Assembly (NCBI GenBank): GCA_003612285.1
Contig: RAYE01000032.1
Location: forward strand, 1 to 60,911
DNA: 60,911 nucleotides
Reading direction: 5' to 3'
Origin: a bacterium D16-51
Lineage (GTDB): Bacteria; Bacillota; Clostridia; Lachnospirales; Lachnospiraceae
Positions 41,138-49,970 of this stretch are shown here, piece after piece. The translations under genes and the position numbers were made by a program. Each line of letters opens with the position of its first letter. Position 1 is the first letter of the stretch. The notes beneath the pieces are model-generated. The model saw only the letters and a program-made list of their open reading frames with translations. It had not been told where the DNA came from and searched no databases.

Positions 41138-41746
41138 ATGAATATATACTATATCGGCGGATCCCCTTGCGCGGGAAAAAGCAGTGTTGCCGAGATCCTT
41201 TCAAAAAAATATGGTTTATACTACTTTAAAACAGATGATTTTCTGGACAGATATATGCAGACAGGGGCAAGGAAAGGGTATCCCGTCTGCAGGAAAGCCA
41301 CCAGTATGAATTCGGAACAGATCTGGATGCGGGAACCGTTCATCCAATGCAGAGAGGAATTTGACATTTACAGGGAAATTTTTGAATTTGTGGCAGCAGA
41401 TTTGGAGCAGATTGATTGGAAAGGCGGCATTATCACAGAAGGAGCAGCATATTTCCCAGAACTGATGAAACAGTCTGGCGTTCCGGGCAGCCGTTATATC
41501 TCTATTACACCTACGAAAGAATTTCAGGTTGCTCATTATAGAAAAAGAGACTTTGTTCCTTTTGTATTGGAGGGATGCCATGATAAGGAAACGGCCTTTC
41601 GTAACTGGATGGACAGAGATGTTCTGTTTGCGCAGGAAGTACAGAGGCAATGTCAGAAAGAGAACTATGTTTCAGTGATAAATGATGGAACCATGGAAAA
41701 GGATGAACTGGCCAATCTGGCTGCCGCACACTTTGAATTAAAATAA
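41138..41746 (+). CDS. P-loop kinase-like protein
   Basis: 202 residues. Walker A GGSPCAGKSSVAEIL, then KYGLYYFKTDDFLDRYM (substrate Asp pair), WKGGIITEGAAYFPELM (Walker B-like) and KRDFVPFVLEGCHDKETAF. Resembles the AAA/cytidylate-kinase-like small-molecule kinases found near GNATs and aminoglycoside-modifying enzymes. The substrate cannot be inferred. It follows the GNAT gene by 18 nt with GGGAGGCG upstream, so the two are probably co-transcribed. Confidence 0.8.
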   Translation: MNIYYIGGSPCAGKSSVAEILSKKYGLYYFKTDDFLDRYMQTGARKGYPVCRKATSMNSEQIWMREPFIQCREEFDIYREIFEFVAADLEQIDWKGGIITEGAAYFPELMKQSGVPGSRYISITPTKEFQVAHYRKRDFVPFVLEGCHDKETAFRNWMDRDVLFAQEVQRQCQKENYVSVINDGTMEKDELANLAAAHFELK

Positions 41747-41797
41747 TTGGGATACATAGAGAAAGCAAAAGGTAGATGAAGGAGGTAGAGATAAACG

Positions 41798-41974
41798 ATG
41801 CGCCATATTTATATTCGTGGGATTATTGGCCTGATTTGGCTGGTTGCAGCTATTGTATGCGGGGTATCCGGAAGTTTCCCAATGATGGGGCTTTATCTGG
41901 TATTGGCAGGTGTATTCCTGTACTCTGCATTTGCAGCATGGAAAAAAGAGAAGGACGGCAAAGGGGGGAGGTAA
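41798..41974 (+). CDS. 58-residue two-helix membrane protein
   Basis: MRHIYIRGIIGLIWLVAAIV starts the first helix; PMMGLYLVLAGVFLYSAFAAW forms the second; the tail is KKEKDGKGGR. An AAGGAGGTAGAG ribosome site lies 7 nt upstream, and the stop is 1 nt before the ABC ATPase start, whose own ribosome site (GGGGGGAGG) is inside this gene. That tight coupling argues it is real and part of the transporter operon. No family recognised. Confidence 0.8.
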   Translation: MRHIYIRGIIGLIWLVAAIVCGVSGSFPMMGLYLVLAGVFLYSAFAAWKKEKDGKGGR

Positions 41975-41975
41975 G

Positions 41976-42683
41976 ATGGGAGAAACGCTCCTGACTGTTC
42001 AAAACTTAAGTGCGTGGTACAGTGAAGAGAAAATGATACTTTCGGGTTTTTCTTTTTCGCTGGCGGAGCATGAAGTGGCAGGTCTGATCGGGCTGAACGG
42101 AGCCGGGAAAACCACATTTCTGAAGGTGCTTTCCGGATTACTCCCGACCTTTCGTTCAGATGGTATCTGCTTTGGCGGCGCTCCTGTAGATTTCCGGAGA
42201 CAGGATTTTAAGCTCTGCCGCTATACGGTGTTTGCCGAGGATAATTCTTTTTCATATTTTACTTTCTGGGAATATCTGGCCTATGTATGCGCCGCCTATG
42301 GGAAGGGTGTGCCGGATGTATCGGAGCTGGTACATGGTTTCCATTTTGAAGAGTATACAGATACCCTGTTACGGGAGCTGTCAACCGGGAACCGGAAAAA
42401 AGCATTTCTGATCACGGCTTTTGCCCTGAAACCCAGACTGCTCCTTCTGGACGAGCCGGTCAACGGCTTGGATTTCCAGAGTACGGAATATCTGTACCAG
42501 CAGATTTTGGGCTATAAAGAGTATGGGACTGTGCTGTTTTCTTCCCATATCCTGGAGAGCATTACGCTGACCTCTGACCGGGTATTTGTCCTGGAGGACG
42601 GTAAGATCCGGCAGACTTTTGAAGGCGGGCAGGTAGGCGCCGCGGATATCCGGGAGGCACTGCATGATGAAAATGACAGGTAA
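41976..42683 (+). CDS. ABC transporter ATPase (antibiotic/lantibiotic type)
   Basis: 235 residues. Walker A GLNGAGKTT, Walker B LLLLDEPVNGLDF, H-loop SSHILESI. The signature is LSTGNRKKAF rather than LSGGQ, which is seen in some ABC-2-type subfamilies. It overlaps the next gene (membrane subunit) by 20 nt. With the 58-aa protein, the membrane subunit and the following two-component pair it forms one module. Confidence 0.88.
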   Translation: MGETLLTVQNLSAWYSEEKMILSGFSFSLAEHEVAGLIGLNGAGKTTFLKVLSGLLPTFRSDGICFGGAPVDFRRQDFKLCRYTVFAEDNSFSYFTFWEYLAYVCAAYGKGVPDVSELVHGFHFEEYTDTLLRELSTGNRKKAFLITAFALKPRLLLLDEPVNGLDFQSTEYLYQQILGYKEYGTVLFSSHILESITLTSDRVFVLEDGKIRQTFEGGQVGAADIREALHDENDR

Positions 42684-43884
42684 AGCCCTTGCAAAAAAAC
42701 TGTTTGGGGCAAAATATGAACGGCTCTCCCGGACACTTTTGATTGATGTGCTTATATTTTGGGGGCTGTATATCGCAGGCTTTCAGGTGCAGATTGCGGC
42801 ATCTGTACGAATCCTGATGATAAACGCCTTTACCGCAGGCGTAATGTGGCAGGCCCTTTCTTCCAAAGATAACGCTGTGGAACTGAAACATATGCTGATG
42901 TTGCCGCATCAACCCCAAGAGTTTGTCTTCTCCTATGTGTCGGTACTGGGAGGCTATACGGTTCTTACAAAGACAGGGCTGCTTTTGGCGGTTCTGCTGG
43001 CTGTTTCTGCATGGAAGACCATAGAGATGATAGGAATGGTTATCAGTATGATTCATGCGGTTCTTATGGCTGCTGCAGCCTATTCCCTGAGGAAATATTG
43101 GTATGCGGGCGGGCTTTGGGCTGCTGCCATAGTGTCCGCAATTTTATTTTGTGGAAGTAGGGCATGGATTGGGCTGTTGCTGCTTGCGAATGGTTTATTT
43201 GCCATTCTGATTTTGTGGAGGGCAGACGGATACGTTTTCTATCAGGGGGAGAATGAGAAAGGGCATGCTATCCGGCATAGGAAGAAAGCTTCCTTGTGGC
43301 GGTACTTTTTCCGCTATCTAAGCTGCCATAAGAATTATCTGCTTAATACTGTGGTGATGTGGTGCGTAGCCCTTGTAATGCCGCATTTTTTAAGAGAAGC
43401 GGCTGGGTTGTCTGTTGTCACAGTGGGCTTTGCAATTTTATCCCTGAATACGCCCATCTGTATCCTGCTGTCCTGTGACCGTGACCTGGAGCAGGCAGTC
43501 CGTTTCCTGCCTGGACAGAAACGACGCTTTTGTATCCCATACTGCCTGTTTATCTTTTCCTGCAATATGGCTGCAGATGTGATATTCCTCTGTAGCTGGC
43601 AGATACAAAACGGCGGTATCACTGTCCTGATGATTGCCGGGGCTGTTTTCTTTGCCCTTCAGAGTGCGGTGCTGTCTGTGCTTCTGGAATGGTTTTATCC
43701 CATCCGTGGCTGGAAGATTGAAAGCGACCTGTGGCATCATCCGCGTAAATATGTGGTTCCAGTGGTAATGCTGCTGCTTGCGGGAGGCGTCTCGGCTTGG
43801 CCGATACTGCTGTATGTCCTGCTGGCTCTGTTGGCTGTGGAAATTGTAATTTTGCTTTTTATATATCGGAGGCATCCGGAGTGA
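42664..43884 (+). CDS. ABC transporter membrane subunit (ABC-2-like)
   Basis: 406 residues with about ten hydrophobic segments and no recognisable large extracellular domain, so unlike the FtsX-type permeases elsewhere in this window. It starts within the ATPase gene (CGGGAGGCACTGC upstream). Mid-protein cytoplasmic KAKSxxR-like basic stretch HAIRHRKKASLWRYFFRYL. Family name and substrate uncertain. A two-component pair follows after 10 nt. Confidence 0.78.
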   Translation: MMKMTGKALAKKLFGAKYERLSRTLLIDVLIFWGLYIAGFQVQIAASVRILMINAFTAGVMWQALSSKDNAVELKHMLMLPHQPQEFVFSYVSVLGGYTVLTKTGLLLAVLLAVSAWKTIEMIGMVISMIHAVLMAAAAYSLRKYWYAGGLWAAAIVSAILFCGSRAWIGLLLLANGLFAILILWRADGYVFYQGENEKGHAIRHRKKASLWRYFFRYLSCHKNYLLNTVVMWCVALVMPHFLREAAGLSVVTVGFAILSLNTPICILLSCDRDLEQAVRFLPGQKRRFCIPYCLFIFSCNMAADVIFLCSWQIQNGGITVLMIAGAVFFALQSAVLSVLLEWFYPIRGWKIESDLWHHPRKYVVPVVMLLLAGGVSAWPILLYVLLALLAVEIVILLFIYRRHPE

Positions 43885-43894
43885 TGGATAACAA

Positions 43895-44587
43895 ATGAAT
43901 GAAAAAAAGATATTATATGTAGAAGATGATTTAAGCCTGATTGAAGGCCTGAAATACACACTTGAGAAAAATGGTTTTCTGGTGGATAATGCCCGTACCA
44001 TAATGGAAGCATATCAATTCTTCCAGGCAGGCCAGTATGACCTTTTGTTGCTGGATGTCACGCTGCCGGACGGGACAGGCTTTGATATCTGTAAGGAAGT
44101 AAGAAAGACCTCTGCTGTCCCGATCATATTCCTGACAGCTTCGGATGAAGAAATCAGCATTGTAAAAGGGCTGGACATGGGCGGGGATGATTACATTACC
44201 AAACCCTTTAAATTGGGGGAGGTTCTTTCAAGGATCAACGCATTGCTGCGCCGTTCGGGGCAGCAATTTCATAAGAGTGATACGATTCTGGAATCCGATG
44301 GGATCCGAATTGACCTATCTGAACGGATCTGCTGGAAAGGGGAAACGGAGATTCCCTTAACATTGGTGGAATATAAGCAGCTCTGCCTGTTTTTGAAGAA
44401 TCCAGGCCGCATTCTGCCAAGGGAAATGATCTTAGACCGTCTTTGGGATGGGAACGGCAGCTATGTGGATGATAATACCCTTTCCGTCTATATACGCAGG
44501 CTGCGGAGGAAGATTGAAGATGACCCGAATTCCCCCACAAAGCTTCTGACGGAAATCGGTTTTGGCTATAAATGGGTCGGGGAGTGA
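43895..44587 (+). CDS. OmpR/PhoB-family response regulator
   Basis: 230 residues. Receiver with ILYVEDDLSLIEGL, phosphoacceptor Asp in LLLLDVTLPDGTGFD and DDYITKPFKLGEV; winged helix with LTLVEYKQLCLFLKNPGR and YVDDNTLSVYIRRLRRKIED. It lies 10 nt after the transporter gene and 6 nt before the kinase gene. A candidate target is the 57-kb ATPase/permease pair, now separated by mobile DNA; see the operator entries. Confidence 0.92.
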   Translation: MNEKKILYVEDDLSLIEGLKYTLEKNGFLVDNARTIMEAYQFFQAGQYDLLLLDVTLPDGTGFDICKEVRKTSAVPIIFLTASDEEISIVKGLDMGGDDYITKPFKLGEVLSRINALLRRSGQQFHKSDTILESDGIRIDLSERICWKGETEIPLTLVEYKQLCLFLKNPGRILPREMILDRLWDGNGSYVDDNTLSVYIRRLRRKIEDDPNSPTKLLTEIGFGYKWVGE

Positions 44588-44593
44588 TGAAAC

Positions 44594-45829
44594 ATGAAAA
44601 CAATGGGAAAAGAAACAAGGAGGATGCTGTGCTGCCTGCTTGCTATCTGTCTGGCTGCGGCGGCAGGTTTCACGATCCTTTTATCCTATATGATGAATGA
44701 TTACCAGAAAACAATGGTGGAGCATGATTATGGGACGGCAGGGTATCTGGTAAATCACCCAGACACAAATGTGGCAGCCGCGTTTACGAAAGACAAAACG
44801 GACTCTGACCTGGAGGCCGGAAGGCGGATCCTTAAGGAAGCGGGCTACCATGAAAATGCGGATCCCAGACTGATTCCTGCCGTATGCGCTTACCGAAAGC
44901 ATACCGCCGCCTGGTTCGGAGGTATGTTTTTTTGCGTTTTTCTGGCTGTTTTTCTGATAGTCTGGATCTACATCCGGAAACAAAACAAAGCGATAGCAAA
45001 GGCAGATACCGTGATTACCAGGTTCCTTTCAGGGGATACGGGACAGAGGATTGACAGTGAGGAAACCGGGGACTGGTACAGCCTGTTCCACAGGATCAAT
45101 GAGCTTGCCGCTATTCTCTCTGCCCAGGCAGAACATGAAAAACAGACGCGCAAATTTTTGCAGGGTATGATCTCAGATGTTTCCCACCAGTTAAAGACGC
45201 CCCTGGCAGCGCTTAAGATGTATGATGAGATTATGGCGCAGGAGGGTACAGACAGGGAGACTATCCATGCATTCAGCCAGAAATCCCTGCGGGAAATACG
45301 CCGGGTGGAGGATGTGGTTTATATGCTTTTAAAAATAGCCAGGCTGGACGCAGGTACGGTCAGGATGGAAAAGGCGGAGGAAAACATGGAAATACTCCTT
45401 AAGGACGTGACGGAACGCTTTGAGACACTGGCAGCCCAGGAGGCGAAAGAAATTGTGTTATCCGGGAGCGGCGATGTTTCTCTTTACTGCGATGCCCTCT
45501 GGATGTCGGAGGCTTTGGGGAATGTGGTGAAAAATGCGCTGGAGCATACCCAGAGAGGCGGGAAAGTAGTAATCAGCTGGGAGAGGACGCCCCTTCTTAC
45601 AAATATTGTGGTGGAAGACAACGGGACAGGGATCCACCAGGAGGATATCCATAATATCTTCAAACGGTTTTACCGGAGCCGTTTTTCCCAGGATATCCAT
45701 GGAATCGGCCTGGGGCTGCCGCTGGCAAAATCCATTGTGGAAGCCCATCAGGGGACGATTTCTGTAACCAGCAGGGTTGGCCGGGGGAGCAGGTTTGTCT
45801 TAAGCTTTTTCCATCTTACAAAACTGTAA
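44594..45829 (+). CDS. Sensor histidine kinase
   Basis: 411 residues. TM1 ~12-32; extracellular sensor of ~75 residues; TM2 ~110-130; a HAMP-like linker; phosphoacceptor SDVSHQLKTPLAALKMYDEI (His ~198); ATPase domain with NVVKNALEHTQ, EDNGTGIH, GIGLGLPLAKSIVEAH and GRGSRFVLSF. The real extracellular sensor distinguishes it from the kinase at 17882. The stop codon lies inside CTTACAAAACTGTAAG, a sequence repeated upstream of the ABC genes at 57 kb. Confidence 0.92.
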   Translation: MKTMGKETRRMLCCLLAICLAAAAGFTILLSYMMNDYQKTMVEHDYGTAGYLVNHPDTNVAAAFTKDKTDSDLEAGRRILKEAGYHENADPRLIPAVCAYRKHTAAWFGGMFFCVFLAVFLIVWIYIRKQNKAIAKADTVITRFLSGDTGQRIDSEETGDWYSLFHRINELAAILSAQAEHEKQTRKFLQGMISDVSHQLKTPLAALKMYDEIMAQEGTDRETIHAFSQKSLREIRRVEDVVYMLLKIARLDAGTVRMEKAEENMEILLKDVTERFETLAAQEAKEIVLSGSGDVSLYCDALWMSEALGNVVKNALEHTQRGGKVVISWERTPLLTNIVVEDNGTGIHQEDIHNIFKRFYRSRFSQDIHGIGLGLPLAKSIVEAHQGTISVTSRVGRGSRFVLSFFHLTKL

Positions 45830-45830
45830 G
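45815..45830 (+). promoter_or_regulatory. CTTACAAAACTGTAAG dyad at the end of the kinase gene
   Basis: Short palindrome (CTTAC/GTAAG) whose surroundings (about 22 of 25 bases) match 57050-57074. It overlaps the kinase stop codon. It may be a regulator-binding site, or a trace of the sequence that formerly joined this point to the ABC genes. Confidence 0.4.
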
Positions 45831-45899
45831 AACAAATTTTCTCGCAAAATCCGGTATTTATAAGCATTGTAAGAGTTGTGAACAGGAAATTTACATGAT

Positions 45900-45912
45900 T
45901 TTTACACAAAAT
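45900..45912. other. Candidate left attachment core of the inserted element
   Basis: TTTTACACAAAAT, repeated exactly at 56916-56928 just beyond the integrase gene. The two copies bracket ~11 kb of mobile and decayed genes. Short and AT-rich, so chance is possible. Confidence 0.45.
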
Positions 45913-45952
45913 CAAAAGGGTTCTAATACGATAATAAAAAATTTGAGAAAAC

Positions 45953-46009
45953 GTTGCCTTTGTGCTGATATTTGAAGCTTATGCCAATATCAGGCAAAGG
46001 CAACCTTTT
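45953..46009 (+). terminator. Long hairpin with T-rich tail
   Basis: GTTGCCTTTG (45953-45962) pairs with CAAAGGCAAC (45995-46004). The stem continues inward with TGATATT/AATATCA, and CTTTTC follows. This could terminate the kinase transcript or shield the inserted element from read-through. The rest of the 379-bp gap 45830-46208 holds the IS left end and no gene. Confidence 0.65.
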
Positions 46010-46018
46010 CTAATAGAA

Positions 46019-47842
46019 TAGTCTCTCGGATTCTCCAGCCTTTATTTTCTGCGGCTTTCAAATCCAGTCTTATAAAAATTCCCCCACTTTTTTGCCAAAA
46101 GTACTTGACAAACCAGTCAAAAAATGCGGCGCTTCGCGCCTCTTAATTAAAAAACACTTTTCCTTCCGGTGTAGCCGGCAAGCATTTTTTGATTGGAGGC
46201 GATTTTTATGTTACCTGTTAATTATGGCGGTCATGCCGCCTATCAGGACACTTTCATATCCAGATTCCTTGAATTATTCCCTGACCCCTTTGCTGTCCCT
46301 AAACAAACTTGGGATATCATTGTGAAATTCTGGTATCTTGATCTCTCTGAAACGGATACCATCATGCAGGAGTTTTATTCCCTGCTCGGCAAACCCGCCA
46401 CGCGTTTCCCTTCCTGCCTGCTCCGTTCCTATCTTCTTTCTATCGTACTGAAAGTAGATTCCATTACCGAATGGTGCAGGCTGCTTAAAATAACTCCTTT
46501 GTATGCCATCCTCAGCGGGTTCCCTGCAGACGACACTCCCGGTATCGGAACTTTTTATGATTTCTTTAACCGCCTTTGGCAGTCTGACAAAGACAATTAC
46601 ATCAGTCAGATTAAACATAAAAAAGCGAAACCGGAAAAAGGTAAAAAACGTGGTGATAAAACTCCCTGCGATACAGACAGTGCTGCCGCAAAACTCCTTC
46701 CTCTTATGCAGCGTATCCACCTTCCAAACAATAATCCGTTTTTTCTGATCTTCCGGCTGTATAAAGCCCAGTTCCTTGATGAATCCGTCCGCAGGGGACT
46801 GATAAATCCATGTCACATTTCACTTGCCGGTGACGGAACCCCTCTTGAAACCGCAAGGCTGGAACGCTCCAAAAGGATTTGCAGCTGTCCAAAAGGCTCT
46901 GGCTGTGGCTGCAAACGAAAGTTTTCACAACCAGATTGCAACTGGGGATGGGATTCTTCCAGAAATAAATATTTTTTCGGCTACCATCTCTACATGTTTG
47001 TTGCTGCAGATTCCGAAAACGACCTTCCCATTTTCCCCATGCTCGAGCGCGCTTCCAGGCATGATATGCTGTCATTCCTCCATACGTTTTTCTCTATGAA
47101 ATCCTACCTTCCTGAATTTCATATCGAAAAGCTCCTGCTGGATTCCGCCCATGATGCCTATCCGCTTTATGATTACTGTAAAACAAACCGCATAACGCCA
47201 TTCATTGACCTCAATCCCGGCCATACGGGACACTTCAAATACAAAGATGACTTTACCATAGATGAAGATGGCGTCCCTGTCTGCAAAATGGGCTTACGTA
47301 TGCACCACGATGGTGTGGAAAAAGCAAAGCACCGTGAAAAATACCGCTGTCCTCTTGCAAACCGGAAGAAGGGTTGTTTCTGCGAACACCCCTGCTCCGG
47401 TTCCAAATACGGGGGACCGTACATATCCAGCAAAAGGACAATCCAAGGATTTTTAACATACCGCCACGAGACAGTAAGGAATGGAAACTGGAGTACAACA
47501 GACGGACATCTGTGGAGAGGTCAAATAAACGGGAAAAGATAGATTATAAATTAGAAGACGGCAGACACCGCTCCTCTAAGATGTGGTACTGCCGCCTCTA
47601 TGCAATCATGATGCTGCAACATCTTGATGCATGGAAAATGCCAACCCGTGTAGACACCATTTTTACATTCTCACGAATTGCCAATACAAAGTAATCATAC
47701 CACAATTTCAAAATAATCACATTAATTTCCAAGGGATAAGTGCGCCCTTTTTTCAATGTTTATTTGATATCTTTCCAAAATCCCACAATATTCAGTTGTC
47801 AATACACAAATCTAAACTAGTTATTATGAATCCGAGAGGCTA
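46019..47842 (+). mobile_element. IS element with 15-bp terminal inverted repeats
   Basis: Left end TAGTCTCTCGGATTC (46019-46033); right end inverted TAGCCTCTCGGATTC (47828-47842), 14 of 15 matching. Between them is one transposase reading frame, frameshifted. An ATAGAAT sequence lies close outside each end but does not abut both exactly, so a target duplication is only suggestive. The right end lies 20 bp from the stop of the MerR/TipAS gene. Confidence 0.65.
46209..47694 (+). pseudogene. DDE transposase, frameshifted
   Basis: A ~495-residue IS4/IS1182-like transposase. Start ATG 46209 after GGAGGCG (the TTG at 46193 is less likely). N-terminal YLLSIVLKVDSITEW region; a Cys-rich insert CSCPKGSGCGCKRKF; catalytic-type strands LAGDGTPLET, LLLDSAHDAYPLYDYC and, after the shift, NRRTSVERSNKREKIDYKLE. 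The frame breaks in a run of five G at ~47408-47413; one more G restores a continuous protein to the stop at 47694. Probably inactive unless the slip is programmed. Confidence 0.8.
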
Positions 47843-47862
47843 TATAGAATGCGTTGGAATAA

Positions 47863-48717
47863 TTATTTCTCATAGAAATGCTGGATTGCTTTGGCAAAAA
47901 ATTCCGCAACGCCTTCTCCATATTGGTTGTCACATTCTGCCTGTACCTCTTTGTTGTTTTGGTATAAATCTGCCAGTTGCAGCATGATATCCTTTTCGTA
48001 TGTTATGCGGAATAATTGTTTTTGAACAAACCCATATTCTGCAACAATCTCCCTGATTTCAAAGGAATCCAGGGTAAACCCTTCTTTTTTCCGTTGGACC
48101 AGTTTATCCATAACAGCTTCCAGACGAAGGCGGAAAGCATGAATCATTTCTTCGCCTAAAGGGTTCTTTGCTGTCTCTAAAGCATGCTCTTTGTTGCCGT
48201 GCCATTCTATAATTTTCGCCCAACTTTTCTGTGTTTCTTCCTTTGCGGCGTTTTTCATAAAATGTTTATGAAATTCGTTAATGCTGCCAAACTGTTTCTC
48301 TATTACATTTTTCTGTTCCTCATCCATATGATGAATCATGGAATGGAATATTTCTTCCACCTCTGTTTTGCTGAATACTTCAAAATCCATATTGTTCTCT
48401 CCTTTCAGAATGTCATCAATGCTGGCAATCAAACGCTCCAAGCGTTCTTTTTTTGCTGTCAGCATAGTTCTCTGTATTTGCAGAATCTGCTTTTTATCAA
48501 GAGCCGGATTTTCCATGACAGACTTGATTTCCCGTAAAGAAATATCAAATTCTCGAAAGAATAATATTTGACGCAGAATCTCTAGAGCTTTATCGTCATA
48601 AAGTCGGTATCCTGCTTCACTTCTGCCGGTCGGTGTCAACAGACCGATTTCATCATAATAGTGAAGTGTGCGCACGCTGATACCTGTGATTTGTGCTAAT
48701 TCTTTTACTGTTCTCAT
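47863..48717 (-). CDS. MerR-family regulator with TipAS-type antibiotic-binding domain
   Basis: 284 residues from ATG 48717 (AAGGAGGCC upstream; an in-frame start at 48750 is less likely). Residues 1-~110: MerR winged helix (MRTVKELAQITGISVRTLHY) and coiled coil. Residues ~125-284: TipAS-like helical domain (WAKIIEWHGNKEHALETAKN, ADLYQNNKEVQAECDNQYGE). TipAL-type proteins bind thiopeptides and related drugs and activate their own promoter. Its promoter has the typical 19-bp spacer. The IS lies immediately downstream. Confidence 0.88.
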   Translation of the reverse strand: MRTVKELAQITGISVRTLHYYDEIGLLTPTGRSEAGYRLYDDKALEILRQILFFREFDISLREIKSVMENPALDKKQILQIQRTMLTAKKERLERLIASIDDILKGENNMDFEVFSKTEVEEIFHSMIHHMDEEQKNVIEKQFGSINEFHKHFMKNAAKEETQKSWAKIIEWHGNKEHALETAKNPLGEEMIHAFRLRLEAVMDKLVQRKKEGFTLDSFEIREIVAEYGFVQKQLFRITYEKDIMLQLADLYQNNKEVQAECDNQYGEGVAEFFAKAIQHFYEK

Positions 48718-48748
48718 TCCGTATGGCCTCCTTGTTCCTGATACAATC

Positions 48749-48779
48749 ACTTTAATCTATGACGTTCCGTGAAGGTCAA
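48749..48779 (-). promoter_or_regulatory. MerR-type promoter of the TipAS regulator
   Basis: On the minus strand: TTGACC, exactly 19 bp (including a GACCTTCACGGAACGTC imperfect dyad), TAAAGT. A 19-bp spacer is the hallmark of promoters activated by MerR-family DNA untwisting, so autoregulation is likely. Confidence 0.7.
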
Positions 48780-48833
48780 TAGTTTTTTTGGATTTTTATT
48801 CATTATACTGGCAAATGAGCGTTCCAGTAAATA

Positions 48834-49229
48834 TTAATCTGCAATTTCTTTCAGGATTTTTCTTTCTGAAAAAACATTTTTTGCAACTCTTATGGCATTT
48901 AATACTTTTGGGAAGCCAACATAAGGAATACACTGGATAAATGTTTCTACGATTTTCTGTGGGGAAAGACCCACATTTAAAGCACCATTAATATGTACCT
49001 CTAATTGTGGCTCACACCCACCAGAAGTCAATAAACTTGTTATGGTTACCATTTCTCGTTCTGGTAAAGACAATTCTTCTCTTGGATATATTTCTCCAAA
49101 AGCAAACTCAATGATAAACCTGCCAATATCGGGTGCGATGTCCTCCAATGATTTTATGACATTCTCCCCGCTTATTCCGTCAATCTTCCTTAACTGTTCC
49201 ATTCCTGTCTCAAAACGTGTCTGCTCCAT
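48834..49229 (-). CDS. Carboxymuconolactone-decarboxylase-family protein
   Basis: 131 residues matching the CMD/AhpD-like fold: GMEQLRKIDGISGENVI, FAFGEIYPREELSLPEREMV, HINGALNVGLSPQKIVETF and IQCIPYVGFPKVLNAI. The usual CxxC of AhpD is absent, so a peroxiredoxin-partner role is unlikely; family members include decarboxylases and uncharacterised stress proteins. Transcribed divergently from a MerR gene with a shared operator. Ribosome site AGGAGGTAAAATC. Confidence 0.85.
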   Translation of the reverse strand: MEQTRFETGMEQLRKIDGISGENVIKSLEDIAPDIGRFIIEFAFGEIYPREELSLPEREMVTITSLLTSGGCEPQLEVHINGALNVGLSPQKIVETFIQCIPYVGFPKVLNAIRVAKNVFSERKILKEIAD

Positions 49230-49261
49230 TTGATTTTACCTCCTGTTTTCTTTATAATGTG

Positions 49262-49292
49262 AGCATAATACTTGAACCATAGTTTAAGTCAA
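49262..49292 (-). promoter_or_regulatory. Divergent MerR operator/promoter
   Basis: On the minus strand: TTGACT, 19 bp, TATGCT. The spacer carries the dyad ACTTRAAC-YATG-GTTYAAGT (49270-49289). It drives the CMD gene and lies just upstream of the divergent MerR gene, the classic arrangement for MerR activation of a target and self-repression. Confidence 0.75.
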
Positions 49293-49314
49293 GAACTTTT
49301 TTGGGAGGTGCATG

Positions 49315-49680
49315 ATGACAATAGGTAAAATATCTCAAAAAACAAATCTGCCCGAAAGTACTTTACGGTATTATGAAAAAAAGAAACTTCTGATAGTGGA
49401 ACGTGATAATCATGGCAGGCGTGTATATTCGGAAAGCGATGTGGAATGGATTAAATTTATCCGGCGATTAAAAGAAACCGGCATGCTTCTGAAAGATATA
49501 CAGCACTATTCTGAATTACGCTATTCAGGCAGTGAAACGATGCCCGAACGGCTTGCAATGCTGCAAATACACCGGAACTATGTTTTGGAGCAGCAACTAA
49601 AGTGGAATGAATATCTGCAAAATCTGGATAGCAAAATTGAATATTACAAGGAATTTATAAACAATGCAAAACAGGTGTAG
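49315..49680 (+). CDS. MerR-family transcriptional regulator
   Basis: 121 residues: winged helix (MTIGKISQKTNLPESTLRYY, RDNHGRRVYSESDVEWI), then a dimerising coiled coil, with no large effector domain. This size and form resemble AdhR/NmlR-type regulators that respond to electrophiles or aldehydes, which would fit a CMD-family target, but the single-Cys signature of NmlR is not visible. Of two adjacent ATGs I prefer 49315 (6 nt from GGAGG). Confidence 0.85.
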   Translation: MTIGKISQKTNLPESTLRYYEKKKLLIVERDNHGRRVYSESDVEWIKFIRRLKETGMLLKDIQHYSELRYSGSETMPERLAMLQIHRNYVLEQQLKWNEYLQNLDSKIEYYKEFINNAKQV

Positions 49681-49708
49681 TGGTTGTGAAAATGCAAGAT
49701 GAAAATGT

Positions 49709-49792
49709 GGTGTAGGAATGATACGCCAAAAACGTAGATTGGTGTAGGACAGTAGTGTAGGAATGGGCAGAATGGTGTAGGAATCATACACC
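49709..49792 (+). repeat. Four iteron-like GGTGTAGGAAT repeats
   Basis: Copies at 49709 (GGTGTAGGAATGATACGCC), 49741 (GGTGTAGGAC), 49754 (AGTGTAGGAATG) and 49774 (GGTGTAGGAATCATACACC). The first and last are themselves near-palindromic (GGTGT...ACACC). They lie in a 375-bp gene-free gap (49681-50055) inside the mobile region, and could be iterons, protein-binding sites or hairpins. Confidence 0.6.
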
Positions 49793-49970
49793 ATTATTAT
49801 ATTGATACGAATATTATGGGGATTTAGGGGATATTTTCCCTAACCAGAGGCGTTTTTCAGACGTTGTCTGACAAAATGCGTATCTGGCAATGTGCCCGTG
49901 TAGACAGGTTACATTTAGGACATGGGAAAAATCACTGTCTGCAGCATAAGTAAAAAAATTAAAAAGGCGG

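Noticed and set aside
31928-41746. Integron-like gene cassette array (many GNATs and small enzymes in one orientation)
   Set aside because: No attC-like inverted sites between the genes and no integron integrase; several genes are overlapping or decayed rather than cassette-like.
41776-41994. 72-codon open frame before the ABC ATPase
   Set aside because: Different frame from the 58-residue membrane protein, which has the better ribosome site, hydrophobic helices and coupling to the ATPase.
46092-46325. 77-codon open frame at the left end of the IS
   Set aside because: Overlaps the transposase start in another frame and has no supporting signal.
49700-49800. CRISPR array
   Set aside because: The GGTGTAGGAAT repeats are short, irregularly spaced and lack unique spacers of constant length; no cas genes are present.
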